A stretch of DNA of 64,000 nucleotides from Hippopus hippopus. Its lineage: Eukaryota > Mollusca > Bivalvia > Cardiida > Cardiidae. Shown here one piece after another: positions 11,403-23,006 of this stretch (positions are counted from its first letter, which is position 1; each line of letters starts with the position of its first letter). The stretch spans positions 45,498,360 to 45,562,359 of the forward strand of contig OX328107.1 of the NCBI GenBank assembly GCA_946811185.2, given 5' to 3'. Both the position numbers and the translations under genes were made by a program. Below the pieces are notes generated by a model, which saw only the letters and a list, made by a program, of their open reading frames with translations, was not told where the DNA came from and searched no databases.

Positions 11403-14208
11403 AACAAGAGGGCCATGATGGCCCTGTATCGCTCCACTGGCTATTAAGTAAAAACACTACAAGCCAAACATCACAATATTCAGCAAATTGATTTCAAACA
11501 CGAGGACATGCAAACATTTTTCTATCTAATCCTACGAGAAAGTTGTGATCCATGGGCAAAGCCAATTTTGATCGCAAAGCTATAATTATTTGAATCCTGG
11601 TGGAGGTCCACAATATAAAGCTCCATACCAAATAATTCAGTTCTTGAATGTTATAAACAAGAAGATTTTCAAATTTTTCTCAATGAAAAGCCCTGTAAAA
11701 CATGAAACCCATGAGACAGGGCTAAATCTAATAGCCTTAGTCTTTATAATGGTTAGTAACATGATGACTTAAGATAGTTTTCATTACAAAAGCCCATGTA
11801 AAACTGGTGACCTTGTGTTCCGTGGTGTGGGGACAAACTTGGGTCAAGGACTATAATTTGGGCCCTCCTTGTAGAGGCCCACTAGATAAAGCTACATGCA
11901 AAATTTGGTAGACCCCATGGCTATTATTTGAAGGAACTTGGTAGAGGCCCACTAGATACAGCTACATGCCAAATTTGGTAGCCCTAGGCCTTACAGTTTC
12001 AGAGAAGAAGATTTTTGAAAATTTTCTATATTTTTCAGTTTTGTTGCCATGGCAACCAGAGTTTTTGAAGGAATAAAATTCTGTCATGGGATTCTGAAGA
12101 AGACCATGGCAGGATCATTTCTTTGAAGTTTCATCAAAATTGGATAAGTAGTTTCAGAGATGTTTGAAATAAAAGTTAATGCACGCACGGACAGATGGAC
12201 GGACAGACCTTCAGTGCCAGTAAAAAACCAAGTATATACATCAATCTCAGTTTGAAATAATCTTTTTAACCTATTACCAGACAATCCCTACTTTTGATGA
12301 CCCTGAGAAAGAAGGCTTTAGAAAAGCATTTTCTCCTTTTCTTACAATGTTTTCTACTGTTCACAAAACAAATTTCAAATTTTCAATCACTTTTATTTTG
12401 TCGTCTGCAAGTGCTTCGATTTAGACAAGCCTAAAATATTATCGTTCGGTAATGAGTTACATGTGTGCTAACAATTGTCATAATAAATCACTAAGATTTT
12501 TTTTCAAACTTTTTTTATTAATACTTTTTCTAAGCTAGTCATCATCAAACAGTAGACATGGTGTATTAATATGAACACTTCATAGTTTGTAAACACAGTC
12601 AGATATGTGGAGGATAATTTTTTGTTTTGGTGTATGATTGAAAATTCTTTTATTGAGTTGAAACAAATGCTAAAAGCTCCCCTTGAGCACGTTGTACTCA
12701 AATGAGCTAAAAAGTTAACATACGGATGGACGCACAACGGACAACGGGCCATAACATAAGCCTGCTGGCCTTCGGCCAGTGGAGCTAAAAAACTTGTCTA
12801 GCACCAATCATGTATCACTGCAGCTTGATAATCAAGGGAGGTAAATAGTAACGAACTTTATCTTTCATAAAAAGAGTTATTTCCCTTGATTAGTGTTTAA
12901 ATTGAAGTGACAATATTTTGAAGCCCATGTTAAACTTGCGATCCCTGGAATGAAGGCAATTTTGACCCCAGACCTACAATATGAAACTAGAATGTGTGGT
13001 TATAAACAAAAAGATTTTTTAATCTTGCCCAATAAAAAGTCATGTAAAACAAGTTTGCTGAATAAAAGGCCCTGTAAAATATGTGATCCATGACACAGGT
13101 TTATCAAGTTTTCACTATAAAAGCCAATGTAAAACTTGTGACCCCTGGTGTGAAGTCAAACTTGACCCCCAAAGTTAAAATTTGGGCCCTCTTGGTAGAG
13201 GCCCATTATATAAAGTTACATGCAAAATTTGGTAGCCCTAGGCCTAAATATGGCTATGTACAAGTAGATTATTAAAGTTTCCTTATATAAGACCATGTAG
13301 AACTTGTGACCCCCTGGGGTGGGGCTACATTTGACCCCCTGGGCTATAATTTGGGCACCCTTGATAGAGACCCCCTAGATAAAGCTAAATGCAAAATTTG
13401 ATAGCCCTAGCCCTTATAGCTAGATGCGAAAGATTTTCCTATATAAGCCCGCCCATGTAAAACATGTTACCCCCCGGAGCGAAGTCAAATTTGACCCTCG
13501 GCTATAATTTGGACACCCTTGGTACAGGTCCACTAGATAAAGCTACATGCCAAATTTGGTCGCCCTAGGCCCCATGGCTAAGTCAAAGAAGAATTTTAAA
13601 GTTCTCCCTATATAAGCCCATGTAAAACTTGTTATATAAGCCCATGTAAAACTTGTTACCCCCGGGCAGGGCCTAATTTGACCCCAGGGCTATAATTTGA
13701 ACAATCTTGGCAGAGATCCACTAGATAAAGCTACATGCCAAATTTGGTAGCTCTAGGCCCTATGGCTAGGTAGAAGAGGAATTTTAAAGTTCTCCCTAAA
13801 TAAGCCCATGTATAACTTGTAACCCCCGGGGCGGGGCCAATTTTGACCCCAGGGCTATAAATTGAAGAAACTTGGTAGAGGTCCACTAGATAAAGCTACA
13901 TGCCAAATTTGGTAGCCCTTGGCCTTACGGTTTCAGACAAGAAGATTTTCAAAGATTTTCAAAATTTTTCAGTTTTGTTGCCATGGCAACCAGAGTTTTT
14001 GAAGGAATTAAATTCTTTCAAGAAATTCTGAAGAGGACCATGGCAGGATCATTTCTGTGAAGTTTCATCAAAATTGGATGGGTAGTTTCAGAGAAGAAGA
14101 CGTTTTAAAAAAAAGTTAACGCACGGACGGACGGACGGACGGACGGACGGACGACGGACAACAGGCCATGACATAAGCCCGCTGGCCTTCGGCCAGTGGA
14201 GCTAAAAA
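11403..14208. mobile_element. pearl-like element(s) with expanded ~160-bp tandem core
   Basis: Begins AACAAGAGGGCCATGATGG with CGCTCCACTGG and twice reaches the inverted end GGCCAGTGGAGC (near 12771-12787 and again near 14190-14207). The core monomer (CTAGATAAAGCTACATGC...TTTGGTAGCCC) recurs many times. GGAC-type microsatellite precedes each end (12185-12205, 12725-12745, 14118-14156). Either two elements in tandem or one with an internal duplication. Confidence 0.7.
12268..12461 (+). repeat. MITE-A copy inside the pearl-like element
   Basis: Starts TAACCTATTACCAGACAATCC and ends GGTAATGAGTTA. The left half of the palindrome is deleted, leaving one arm near 12329-12348. It sits inside the pearl-like array, so it inserted later. 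Confidence 0.65.
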
Positions 14209-14542
14209 ATGTTGAAAGTTGTGTAAAACACCATTCAATCAATCAATCAATCAATCAAATGATTTTGGACAAGTCTAAAATTTTATCGTATGGCAGAGGG
14301 ATAACTGTGATCTGTTGAAAAACATTGCTGCTATGGGCCTTACTTTTCTTCAGATATGCAAAATAGTTCTAAAGCTTATAATTGTCCAAGGGAAATAACC
14401 CATTTATCATGTGATTTGAAACCATTTATCTCCCTTGCTTTGTGTAACTCCACTACAACATTGTCAGTATTGTACTTTGTTGAAATTGTACAGTTTTTAG
14501 TCATGTATGTTATTTGATGTTTTAAGTTATGGATAGTCGTCC
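14209..14542. other. no gene; AATC simple repeat
   Basis: A short AATC repeat at about 14234-14262; otherwise no recognisable feature. Confidence 0.5.
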
Positions 14543-14755
14543 TAACCCTTTACCACACAAACCAGATCCTAATCACAATCCTAAAGAAAATGCCTTTTGA
14601 AAGCATTGTAAGATAAGGAGAAAATGCAGGTAACCAGCATTATCTCCTTTTCCCACAATGTTTTCTACCCTTCCAAATGTGATTTTGTACTTTTGAGTCC
14701 CAATTATTTTGTCATCTGCAAAAGCTTTCAATTGACTGGTAAATGGTAAAGGAAC
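14543..14755 (+). repeat. MITE-A copy
   Basis: CCCTTTACCACACAAACC start, palindromic core near 14603-14659, and the CTGCAAAAGCTTTCAATT right end. Confidence 0.7.
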
Positions 14756-14958
14756 ATAATACATAAGCAACCTTTGTATCATTCCATTTTAGTTCCAAAA
14801 CTTTACCATTCACACAAAGATAAAGATGTTTTTCCACTAAAAAATGTTTGAAACTCTTCCTGGCAGATGTTGTCAAAAACGTAAGATTCTTTCAAATCAT
14901 AGGACACTGTAGTGCAATCATAACTCAGTCTAGCTTTCATCTTGACAGTGGGACCTGG

Positions 14959-15868
14959 GCTTAACCCTTTACCACACAACAAAATTTTAGACTTGTCCAA
15001 ATTGAAAGCATTTGCAGACTACAAATTGTATGTAACTCACAATTTACAATCTGTCAGGGTTCGAATTTTGTTTATTTATCCACTTGCAAATTTTAGCAAG
15101 TGGCCTTTTTTTCCACTCGCAAAATTAAAATTGGACTTGCATTTTTTTTGAAGCCCAGCATGCCTACCCATGGTGGAGAACGGAGTGCCAGTTAACTGTT
15201 TTGTAAATGAATTACGAAAGTATCACATCCGAATATCTGTGTGTCCGACAACTGGTATAGCGAGTCCACCATTTCCGACTTGGTTCTCGTTATTTGTGCA
15301 TGATAATTATCTTTTCAGGAAAGATTGACAAATATTTGTTTTATAATTGGAGCTTGAATTCGCTTACCATTTTTTCGTATAAAAACGCAAAATCGTGGTA
15401 CATGTACATATTGACCATGAGTGCAGACGAACCACGCACTTGGCTCACGAAACTCAGATAATGAACGACAACTTGGAGGCTTCAATGGCGACATGTAAAA
15501 TTATTAACAGCCGTTGAAGGGTATTCTCAGTGCGACATGACTGATGTTTATCCAGAACGAAAAGAATTACCTTATTTGTATTCACTTGTACAATTCACTA
15601 CATTCTGGTAATTGACCTTCAATAATTTGCACTTGCATTTTTTTTCAAGTGCTTGAAATTTTAGCTCGCATTTTCCAATTCTGACTCACATTTTGCGACT
15701 AAATACATGGTAATTTCAAACCCTGTCTGTCTATCATAGGGTAGAAATATTGTGGCAAAAGGTGAAAATGCTGGTTACAAGCATTTTCTTCTTTTGCCAC
15801 AATGTTTTCAAAAGCCTCTTTTCTCAGAGTCTTAAAAGTCGTGATTATGTAATAAAAGGTTTACATAG
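14959..15868 (-). repeat. MITE-A copy split by another transposon
   Basis: Left portion 14959-15054 (CCCTTTACCACACAAC...) and right portion 15726-15868 (GGTAGAAATATTGTGG and core palindrome) join into one copy once the 671-bp insertion at 15055-15725 is taken out. Confidence 0.75.
15055..15725. mobile_element. hAT-like MITE with CAGGGTT ends
   Basis: Inverted ends CAGGGTTCGAATTTT and AATTTCAAACCCTG, flanked by TCTGT on both sides (15050-15054 and 15726-15730), interrupting a MITE-A copy. CAGGG ends resemble the hAT superfamily, but the visible duplication is 5 bp rather than 8, so the superfamily call is tentative. No transposase. Confidence 0.65.
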
Positions 15869-15958
15869 GAGTAATTAACTAAGTTTTTAATGAAGCAGAA
15901 AAAAAAGTTTTGCTTTTGTCATCAATGGTAACTTATTACAATATGAAAAAATACTTCG

Positions 15959-16140
15959 ACCCTTGATATCACAATTCCATTTTTCATGACCCTGGGGAAG
16001 AGGACTTCTGAAACCAATGTGGGAAAAGGAGAAAATGCAGTTAATAATGATTTCTTTTTTTTTAGTAATATTTTATTTGTTGTTGGCAAATGCTTTCAAT
16101 TTGGACAAGTCCAAAATTTTGTAGTTTGGTAAAAAGTCGA
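15959..16140 (+). repeat. MITE-A copy, degraded
   Basis: Retains the TATCACAATTCC and CTGGGGAAGAGG left end and the CAAATGCTTTCAATTTGGAC right end; the palindrome is half lost. Confidence 0.6.
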
Positions 16141-16607
16141 GCCCCTGGTTTTAGTTTATTTAGCTGACAGTGTAGATTAAGATCAGACTGCATAAGCTGT
16201 GTATTATTTGTGACCTGCACTGTATGACTATGTGAAACATTCTTCCATCAAAACAAACTATGAAATTTAAATATTTTGGCTATTTTTGCTAATTCAGAAT
16301 CTACATTCTTTTTATTAAGTGCTAGGGTGAATGCCACAGCAAATGACAGCTTTTTATGAAAAGGAGCAATCTTTTCAAACAAGCGAGATATGAGCCTTTT
16401 CCCAAAACTTAAAAAACCAACATTTTATATTGTTTTACTCCATAAAGTGCCTGTCACTTTCTTTGTGGCTAGTCTTGATCAACATCCAACAGCACAGAAC
16501 ATGCAGTCTGATCTATGATTTATACCATCCATTTTGCTAAGACAATCTGGACAAAAACAAAAATGAAAATGCATTCATTCCAACTTCATTTCTGGTCTAA
16601 AAATGCC
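16141..16607. other. no gene seen
   Basis: Contains two short 'GATCAGACTGCA' type motifs shared with many intergenic spots in the window; otherwise nothing recognised. Confidence 0.5.
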
Positions 16608-17068
16608 TGTTAGATAATTGAGCTGTGCTCTGGCAAAAGGAGGTTTAATGCGTCTCTGTGATACATGATACATACCAAGCAAATCATCATAGGATTATGG
16701 ATCCATAAAATCCATAATTGAATCATGAGGTAGAATGGTCCTTGGACATTAAAAAAATTGACCAAAAGCAGCCTGTGCGGATTGATCTGGGTTGATATTT
16801 TTGGCAGATGCACTAACCCGTTACCACACGACAAAAAACAGACTTGTCCAAATGAAAATTATCTGCAGATTACAAATTAGATGTACCTGAATGATGATTT
16901 CTTTCTTTGATAGGGTAGAAAATATTGTCGGAAAAGGAGAAAATGCTGGTTACCAGCATTTTCTCCATTTCCCCACAATGTTTTCAAAAAGCTTTCTCTG
17001 TCAGGATCAATGAAACTCTGGACTGTTTGGTAAAGGTTTAAACCCCTTTTTCACAGAGCATGGTCCAT
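16608..17068. repeat. MITE-B copy with a nested MITE-A
   Basis: MITE-B ends (TGAGCTGTGCTCTGGCAAAA near 16610 and TTCACAGAGCATGGTCC near 17050) surround a complete reverse-oriented MITE-A (about 16812-17043, core 16920-16977). The insertion order is therefore B first, then A. Confidence 0.75.
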
Positions 17069-17075
17069 ATAATTA

Positions 17076-17893
17076 TACTCCTCACAAAAAGTTAGGCAAC
17101 AATAAATTACCTCTGCACCAGAATTTTATTATTACACATATAGACAATTTCAATGTACAATGTATAAATGTAATGAGAATTGAGTTAAAAACCAGTCCAA
17201 GCAATTCCGTACTTCTATCAGATAATGTTTCTCACTTACAGGCTTTTGAAGTAAGGCACTGTCTAAATCCACATGCAAAAAAAAGTGGTGTACTACCCAA
17301 ATGTTTTAAAATCTCTAAAATTCGTTCAATCTGCAACAATCAGTACACGGTATGGCCACCATTAGCATGAATACAAGCTTGAACTCTTCTGGGCAATTGG
17401 AGTGGCCAGCAAGATCTCCAGATCTCAATCCGATTGAGCATGCGTGGGACATTCTCGGTAGGCATGTCAATGATGGAAATGTGAGGCCTCAAAACCTCCA
17501 ACACCTTGAGCAACTTTTGAGTCAGGAATGGCAGGATATTCCACAACAACAGCTGGACGGCTTGATCTGGTCAATGCCCAGAAGAGTTCAAGCTTGTATT
17601 CGTGCTAATGGTGGCCATACCGTGTGCTGACTGTGTCCTGGTTGCAGATTGACCAAATTTTAGAGATTTTAAAACATCTGGGTAGTATACTACATTTTTG
17701 CATGTGGATTTCGACAGTGCCTTACTTCAAAAGCCTGAAAGTGAGAAACATTATCTGATAGAAGTACAGAATTGCTTGGACTGGTTTGTAACTCAATACT
17801 CATTACATTTATACAATGAAATTTTCTATATGTGTAATAATAAAATTTTTGTGCAGGGGTAATTCAATGTTGCTTAACTTTTTGTGAGGAGTA
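17076..17893. mobile_element. decayed fold-back Tc1/mariner element
   Basis: Ends are inverted copies of TACTCCTCACAAAAAGTTA at a TA. The inverted arms are about 300 bp each and include the transposase 3' coding end, so the last ~20 residues of the reading frame (VQACI.ANGGHT) occur in both arms. Most of the transposase (N-terminal DNA-binding region, first two catalytic Asp) is missing. Confidence 0.8.
17379..17627 (+). pseudogene. Tc1/mariner transposase, C-terminal fragment
   Basis: The frame reads ...EWPARSPDLNPIEHAWDILGR..., the block around the third catalytic acidic residue of IS630-Tc1-mariner transposases, and continues to the C-terminal ANGGHT end before a stop at 17628. Only ~80 residues remain of an expected ~340, so no active enzyme is possible. 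Upstream sequence is an inverted copy of the gene's own 3' end. Confidence 0.85.
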
Positions 17894-18806
17894 TATTTAG
17901 TTCCATACAGGTTAACTAACCCTACCTTACTTCAAGCATTTCTTTATTGCTCTAAAATTTGCCAGTAAAGTAACCCTTCTTTATTTCAAGCACTTTTTTA
18001 TTGCTCTAAAATTTGCCAGCACAACTTATGAGTAAGAAAATAAATGCTGTCAAATGTTACCTCTTTACCACATGGCAATATTTTAGACTCTTCCATATTC
18101 AAAGCATGTGCAGATGACAAATTAATACTTTACCACACAATCCCAAATTTTTATGACCCTTAGAAAATACATGTACTACTTTTAAAAACCCTGCGGGAAA
18201 GGAGAAAATCCTGCTAACCAGCATTTTCTCCTTTTTCCACAATGTTTTCTAACCTATCACAGACAAATCTCATTAGTTTTGCCACATTTATTATGTCATC
18301 TGTAAATGTTTTGAATTTAGGCTAGCCTAAAATTTTGTCATTTTATAATAAGTTAAATGGGGTGCCTTTGAAAGGGTACAAACTACTGTGGAAAAAGGAT
18401 GAGCTGAGGTTACCAGTATGTTCTCCTGTTCAACATTTGTTCTTCATTCTTTACCAGACAACAAAACTTTACACTGGTCAAAATTGAAAGCATTGCAGAT
18501 GACAAATTAAATGTGACTCAAAACCTGAAATTTGTCTTTGGAAGAGTATAAAACATTGTTGGGATAGGAGAAAAGGCTGGTTACCAGCATTTCTTCTTTC
18601 CCCCCACAATGTTTTCAAAGGAATTTTTCCACAATGTTGTTAAAACTCGCAATTGTGTGGCAAAGGGTTAAAATCCTGGTTTCCCTGGTTTGTACACAGA
18701 TTGGATTATTGCAAATGATTAACCCTCTACCACACAATCCCAAGTTTTAATGACTCTAAGAAGAAGCTTTTTGAAAACATTGTGAGAAAAGGAGAAAATG
18801 CTGGTA
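17894..18806. repeat. MITE-A cluster
   Basis: A half copy near 18060-18125, then copies near 18125-18354 and 18450-18672, then the left half of a copy starting at 18719. The last palindrome (18779-18835) contains the left breakpoint of the 4.2-kb duplication. Confidence 0.7.
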
Positions 18807-19615
18807 ACCAGCATTTTCTCCTTTTCCCACAATGTTTTCTACCCTTACAAAGACAAATTCTACTATCTGACCCACATTTATACTGTTGTCTGTAGATGTT
18901 TTTAAATTTGGACAAGTCTACGTTTTTTTTTTATGTGGTATAGACTAAATAAGGTGAATCTGTGAAGCTATTAATCTAAATAAGAAGTTTTACAATGAAA
19001 ATAATGAAACTGTATACATACATTAATTTTCAGCTACCGTATATTGAATGCAGAAAGGAATAGTCTTAATTGAAAGAAATAATCCAAGTCTCAGTCACGA
19101 TGCTTTCTTTTGGGTGCACTAAGTGAATGAATCGAGATTAAAAGAAAGTTGAAAGTTGAAAAAATAAGTCTTTGTATTTTAAACATCTCAAACCTAGTGT
19201 TGAAATCAAAATGCTTTTTTCATATCTAATTTTACAACAAACACTTTTAGTACTACAATACATTGGCATTAGCGAAACTGATATCAGAAATGCAAACAAG
19301 ACCCTTTGTATGATTATCTTTAACAAAACAAAAGATTTTAAGTATTGAATCGCCAGCTCTTAAAAGGTAAACACAAGTTTTAACAATACATTAAAGATAA
19401 AAAGAACCCCTTGCCATCTCCAAGGATCCAAAGGCATTTTGGTATAAGACCTATATCTTAATATCCAGACTTTACAAGCAGTTATGCAAACAAAACCACG
19501 GATTTTTGTTTAAATTTAACAATAGGAATCCCTCCCTACTCCGTTCTTCAGTTTGCTTTTTGTAAGTTTCAGTATTGTATTCTAAAGTAAATTCAACTGT
19601 TTGCTGAACTAATCC

Positions 19616-19848
19616 TTTAACTTTTTACCACACGACAGAATCTTAAAGATGTCCACATTTAGAGCATTAATTTTGAAGACAACAATGTAAATATGGTTTA
19701 AATCAAGGTTTTGTCTGTGAATGGGTAGGAAACAGTATAGGAAATGGAGAAAATGCTGATCACCAGCATTTTCTTTTTTTATTACAATGTTTTCAAAAGC
19801 CAATTTCCTTTATGGTCGTTAAAACAATGGATTGTTTGGTACAGGGTT
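19616..19848 (-). repeat. MITE-A copy (repeated at 23816-24048)
   Basis: Starts TTTTTACCACACGACAGAATC and ends TTGTTTGGTACAGGGTTT, with a degraded palindrome near 19745-19790. The second copy is its counterpart in duplication unit 2. Confidence 0.7.
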
Positions 19849-19985
19849 TGTGTAGCATTAAGTTGTAAAGCTTCAAAAGACAATTGCTAAGAAAACTTGA
19901 GCTTATGCTCAGCTAAGTTTAAACCTAAATTTGAGTTTCACTAAAGCTTTAAATCATGCTTCAAGATTTAAAATAAATACATTTG

Positions 19986-20250
19986 ACCCATGCTCTGGCA
20001 AAATGGGGTTTAATGTATCTCCATGATGCATTATACCATGCAAGACATCACATAAATAGGGATCCATAACATTCAGTATGTCTAAAGACCAGCTGTATCA
20101 TAAGGTAGACTGGTCCTTTGATATACAGAAAATTGACCAATAGCAAAAAGTTTTGGCCCAGGTCAGGCTGCGCAGACTGCACAGGCTGACCTGGGTTGAT
20201 ACTTTTCACAGATGCTTTAAGCCCTCTTTTCGCAGAGCATGGTTCATATC
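19986..20250. repeat. MITE-B copy (repeated at 24186-24450)
   Basis: Ends CCATGCTCTGGCAAAA / TTCGCAGAGCATGGTTCAT and the internal hairpin CAGGTCAGGCTGCGCAG...CTGACCTGGG typical of the family. Confidence 0.75.
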
Positions 20251-20454
20251 TATTTATATGAGTGATGAAAGAAAACCTCTAAAAATTGAAAGGCTACCCC
20301 TATGAGATGTATCAATCCCTAAGGATCCTTGCACAAATGTAGCTGCCCTTGCAGCAAGTATATATTAAAATCAGATTGTAGAAAATGTGCAACCTGATCT
20401 TTGATCTACACTGACCTTTTGTGCTTAGACGCTCTGGACAAAAGCAACTTTGAA

Positions 20455-22350
20455 ACAAGATGTCTGTTTGTAAAACAGTCATGCCCCCCTACTGCCACAT
20501 TGATACAGGAAGTGGCACAGTTCATAAACTGATATCAAAAGAATTGATTGGGAAATATCGATGTCATCTTTTTGATTTATAGCCCACTTCAATTGTTAAA
20601 CGTGATAACCTGTCAACAGTTCGCATAATTATACACACCGTCGTGTGTATACATACAAGATTGTAAACAGTCGCCGATACACAGACTGGGTTATCGATTT
20701 TCTTTTCGGCATGCGCGTTCGACTTCCGCTTTTTCCCAGTCGACTTCGATGCTTACTACGTCCCCGAAAATACGTGAATAAAATGTTGGAGCCACAAGTT
20801 GAGCAACATATGATGATTTTTGAGACACTTTAATTTTTTTTGAGCAAATGGCTCAAGTGGCGAACGGCAGCGCCGGCCCTGAATCATCTGGTGGTCACTG
20901 TGACCTTGACCTTTCACGGATTAACCTTAAAATCAATAGGGATCATTTACACTCCAAGATGAGTATCTGTACAGAATTTGAAGGACCTAGGTCAATTCTG
21001 TGTGTAGTTATCATCTGGACAAGGTTTGGTCTATATATCGTTAAGTTGAAGGCCACTGTGACCTTGACCTTTGATGGATTAATCTCAAAATCAATAGGGA
21101 TCATTTACACTCAAAGATGAATATCTGTACAGAATTTGAAGAACCTGTGTCAATTCTGTGTCTAGTTATCATCTGGACAAGGTTTGGTCTATATATCATT
21201 AAGTTGAAGGCCACTGTGACCTTGACCTTTGATGGATTAATCTCAAAATCAATAGGGATCATCTGCACTCCAAGACAAATGTCTGTGCCAAATTTGACGA
21301 ACCCAGGTCAATTTTGTGTCTAGTTATCATCCGGACAACGTTTGGTCTATATATCAACATGTTGACGGTCACTGTGACCTTGACCTTTGACCGATTGACC
21401 TCAAAATCAATAGGGATCATCTACACTCCAAGATGCATGTCTGTGCCAATATTTGATGAACCTAGGTCAATTCTGTGTCTAGTTATCATCCGGACAACAT
21501 GTTGACGGTCACTGTGACCTTGACATTTGACCGACTGACCTCAAAATCAATAGGGATCATTTACACTCCAAGACGCATGTCTGCCAAATTTGACGAACCT
21601 AGGTCAATTCTGTGTCTAGTTATCATCCGGACAACGTTTGGTCTATATATTAACATGTTGAAGGTCACTGTGACCTTGACATTTGACCGATTGACCTCAA
21701 AATCAATAGGGATCATCTGCACTCCAAGAAGCATGTCTGTGCCAAATTTGACGAACCTAGGTCAATTCTGTGTCTAGTTATCATCCGGACAAGGTTTGGT
21801 CTATATATCAACATGTTGACGGTCACTGTGACCTTGACCTTTGACCGATTGACCTCAAAATCAGTAGGGATCATTTACACTCCAAGACGCATGTCTGTGC
21901 CAAATTTGACGAACCTAGGTCAATTCTGTGTCTAGTTATCATCCGGACAACGTTTGGTCTATATATTAACATGTTGACGGTCACTGTGACCTTGACATTT
22001 GACCGATTGACCTCAAAATCAATAGGGATCATCTACACTCCAAGACAAATGTCTATGCCAAATTTGACGAACCTAGGTCAATTCTGTGTCTAGTTATCAT
22101 CCGGACAAGGTTTGGTCTATATATCAACATGTTGACAGTCACTGTGACCTTGACCTTTGACCGATTGACCTCAAAATCAATAGGGATCATCTACACTCCA
22201 AGACGCATGTCTGTGCCAAATTTGATGTACCTAGGTCAATTCTGTGTCTAGTTATCATCCGGACAAGGTAAGGTCTACCGACCGACCGACCAACCGATCG
22301 ACATTAGCAAAGCAATATACCCCCACTTCATTGAAGGGGGGCATGATTAC
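20455..22350. mobile_element. pearl-like element with ERE-bearing ~157-bp tandem core
   Basis: Starts near AACAAGATGTCTG...CATGCCCCCCT and ends at the complementary GAAGGGGGGCATG (near 22334-22346), preceded by a GACC/GACCGACC microsatellite (22277-22300). The core monomer, about nine copies, includes GGTCACTGTGACC, TGACCTTGACC and TGACCTTTGACC in a row. Frames of 60-100 aa across it are by-products of the tandem repeat. Confidence 0.75.
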
Positions 22351-22386
22351 AATTATTTATGTTGTTCCTTGACTGAAAATTTTTGA

Positions 22387-22646
22387 GTAATGCTCTGGCA
22401 AAAAGGGGCTCAACGCATCTCCCTTATGATTCATACCAAGCAAGTTATTACATAATTATGGATCCATAAAATCAATTTCATCTAGCAACCGACTGAATCT
22501 GGGGTAGTCTGGTCCTTGGATATGCAGAAAATTGAACAATAGCAAAAAGTTTTGGCTCATGTCAGCCAGCGTAGACTTCGCAGACTGACATGGGTCGATA
22601 CTTTTAGCAGATGCATTAAGCCTCCACTTCACAGAGCATGACTCAT
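22387..22646. repeat. MITE-B copy (repeated at 26586-26845)
   Basis: ATGCTCTGGCAAAAAGGGG start and CACTTCACAGAGCATGAC end with the internal AGCGTAGACTTCGCAGACTGAC hairpin region. Confidence 0.75.
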
Positions 22647-23006
22647 CTGTTTCTTTGGCACTCACAGTGTAGAAATACGTTTAACTAAAACTTGTGAAAT
22701 TCCAAACTCACGTTAGATGAGTACAGAAACAGTATATAGGCACTAGCGCAGACAAACTCACTGACTTGACTTAATCAAAGAATATATCGGGGAATCTTGA
22801 ATAGTGTAGATCCAAGATCAGACTGCATATTCCATAACTAAAAGGGAGCTTTGCACACTATAAGTTTAAATCTTAACCATGTAGCAAAATTTTAGACTTA
22901 TCCAAATTGAAAGCATTTGCAGACGACAACTTCATAGTGGCTCAAATGATGCAATTTTTCTTTGATAAGGTAGAAAAATTTGTAGGAAAAGGAGAAGATG
23001 CTCGTT

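Larger units (their letters stand above)
18807..23006 (+). repeat. 4.2-kb tandem duplication, unit 1
   Basis: Identical to 23007-27206 except for very few differences, including a 1-bp indel (unit 1 near 21450) and a base change in TATATATTAAC (near 21965). The unit holds a MITE-A (19616-19848), MITE-B copies (19986-20250, 22387-22646) and a pearl-like array (20455-22350). No real gene is inside; the paired open frames at +4200/+4199 are repeat sequence. Confidence 0.95.

Noticed and set aside
17352..17630. 92-aa frame as a working transposase
   Set aside because: Only the C-terminal catalytic block remains; listed as a pseudogene fragment.
20848..21777. Series of 60-100-aa open frames with repeated TVTLTFD..SKSIGII
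   Set aside because: Translations of the ~157-bp pearl-like monomer; broken by stops every one or two monomers and duplicated with the array.
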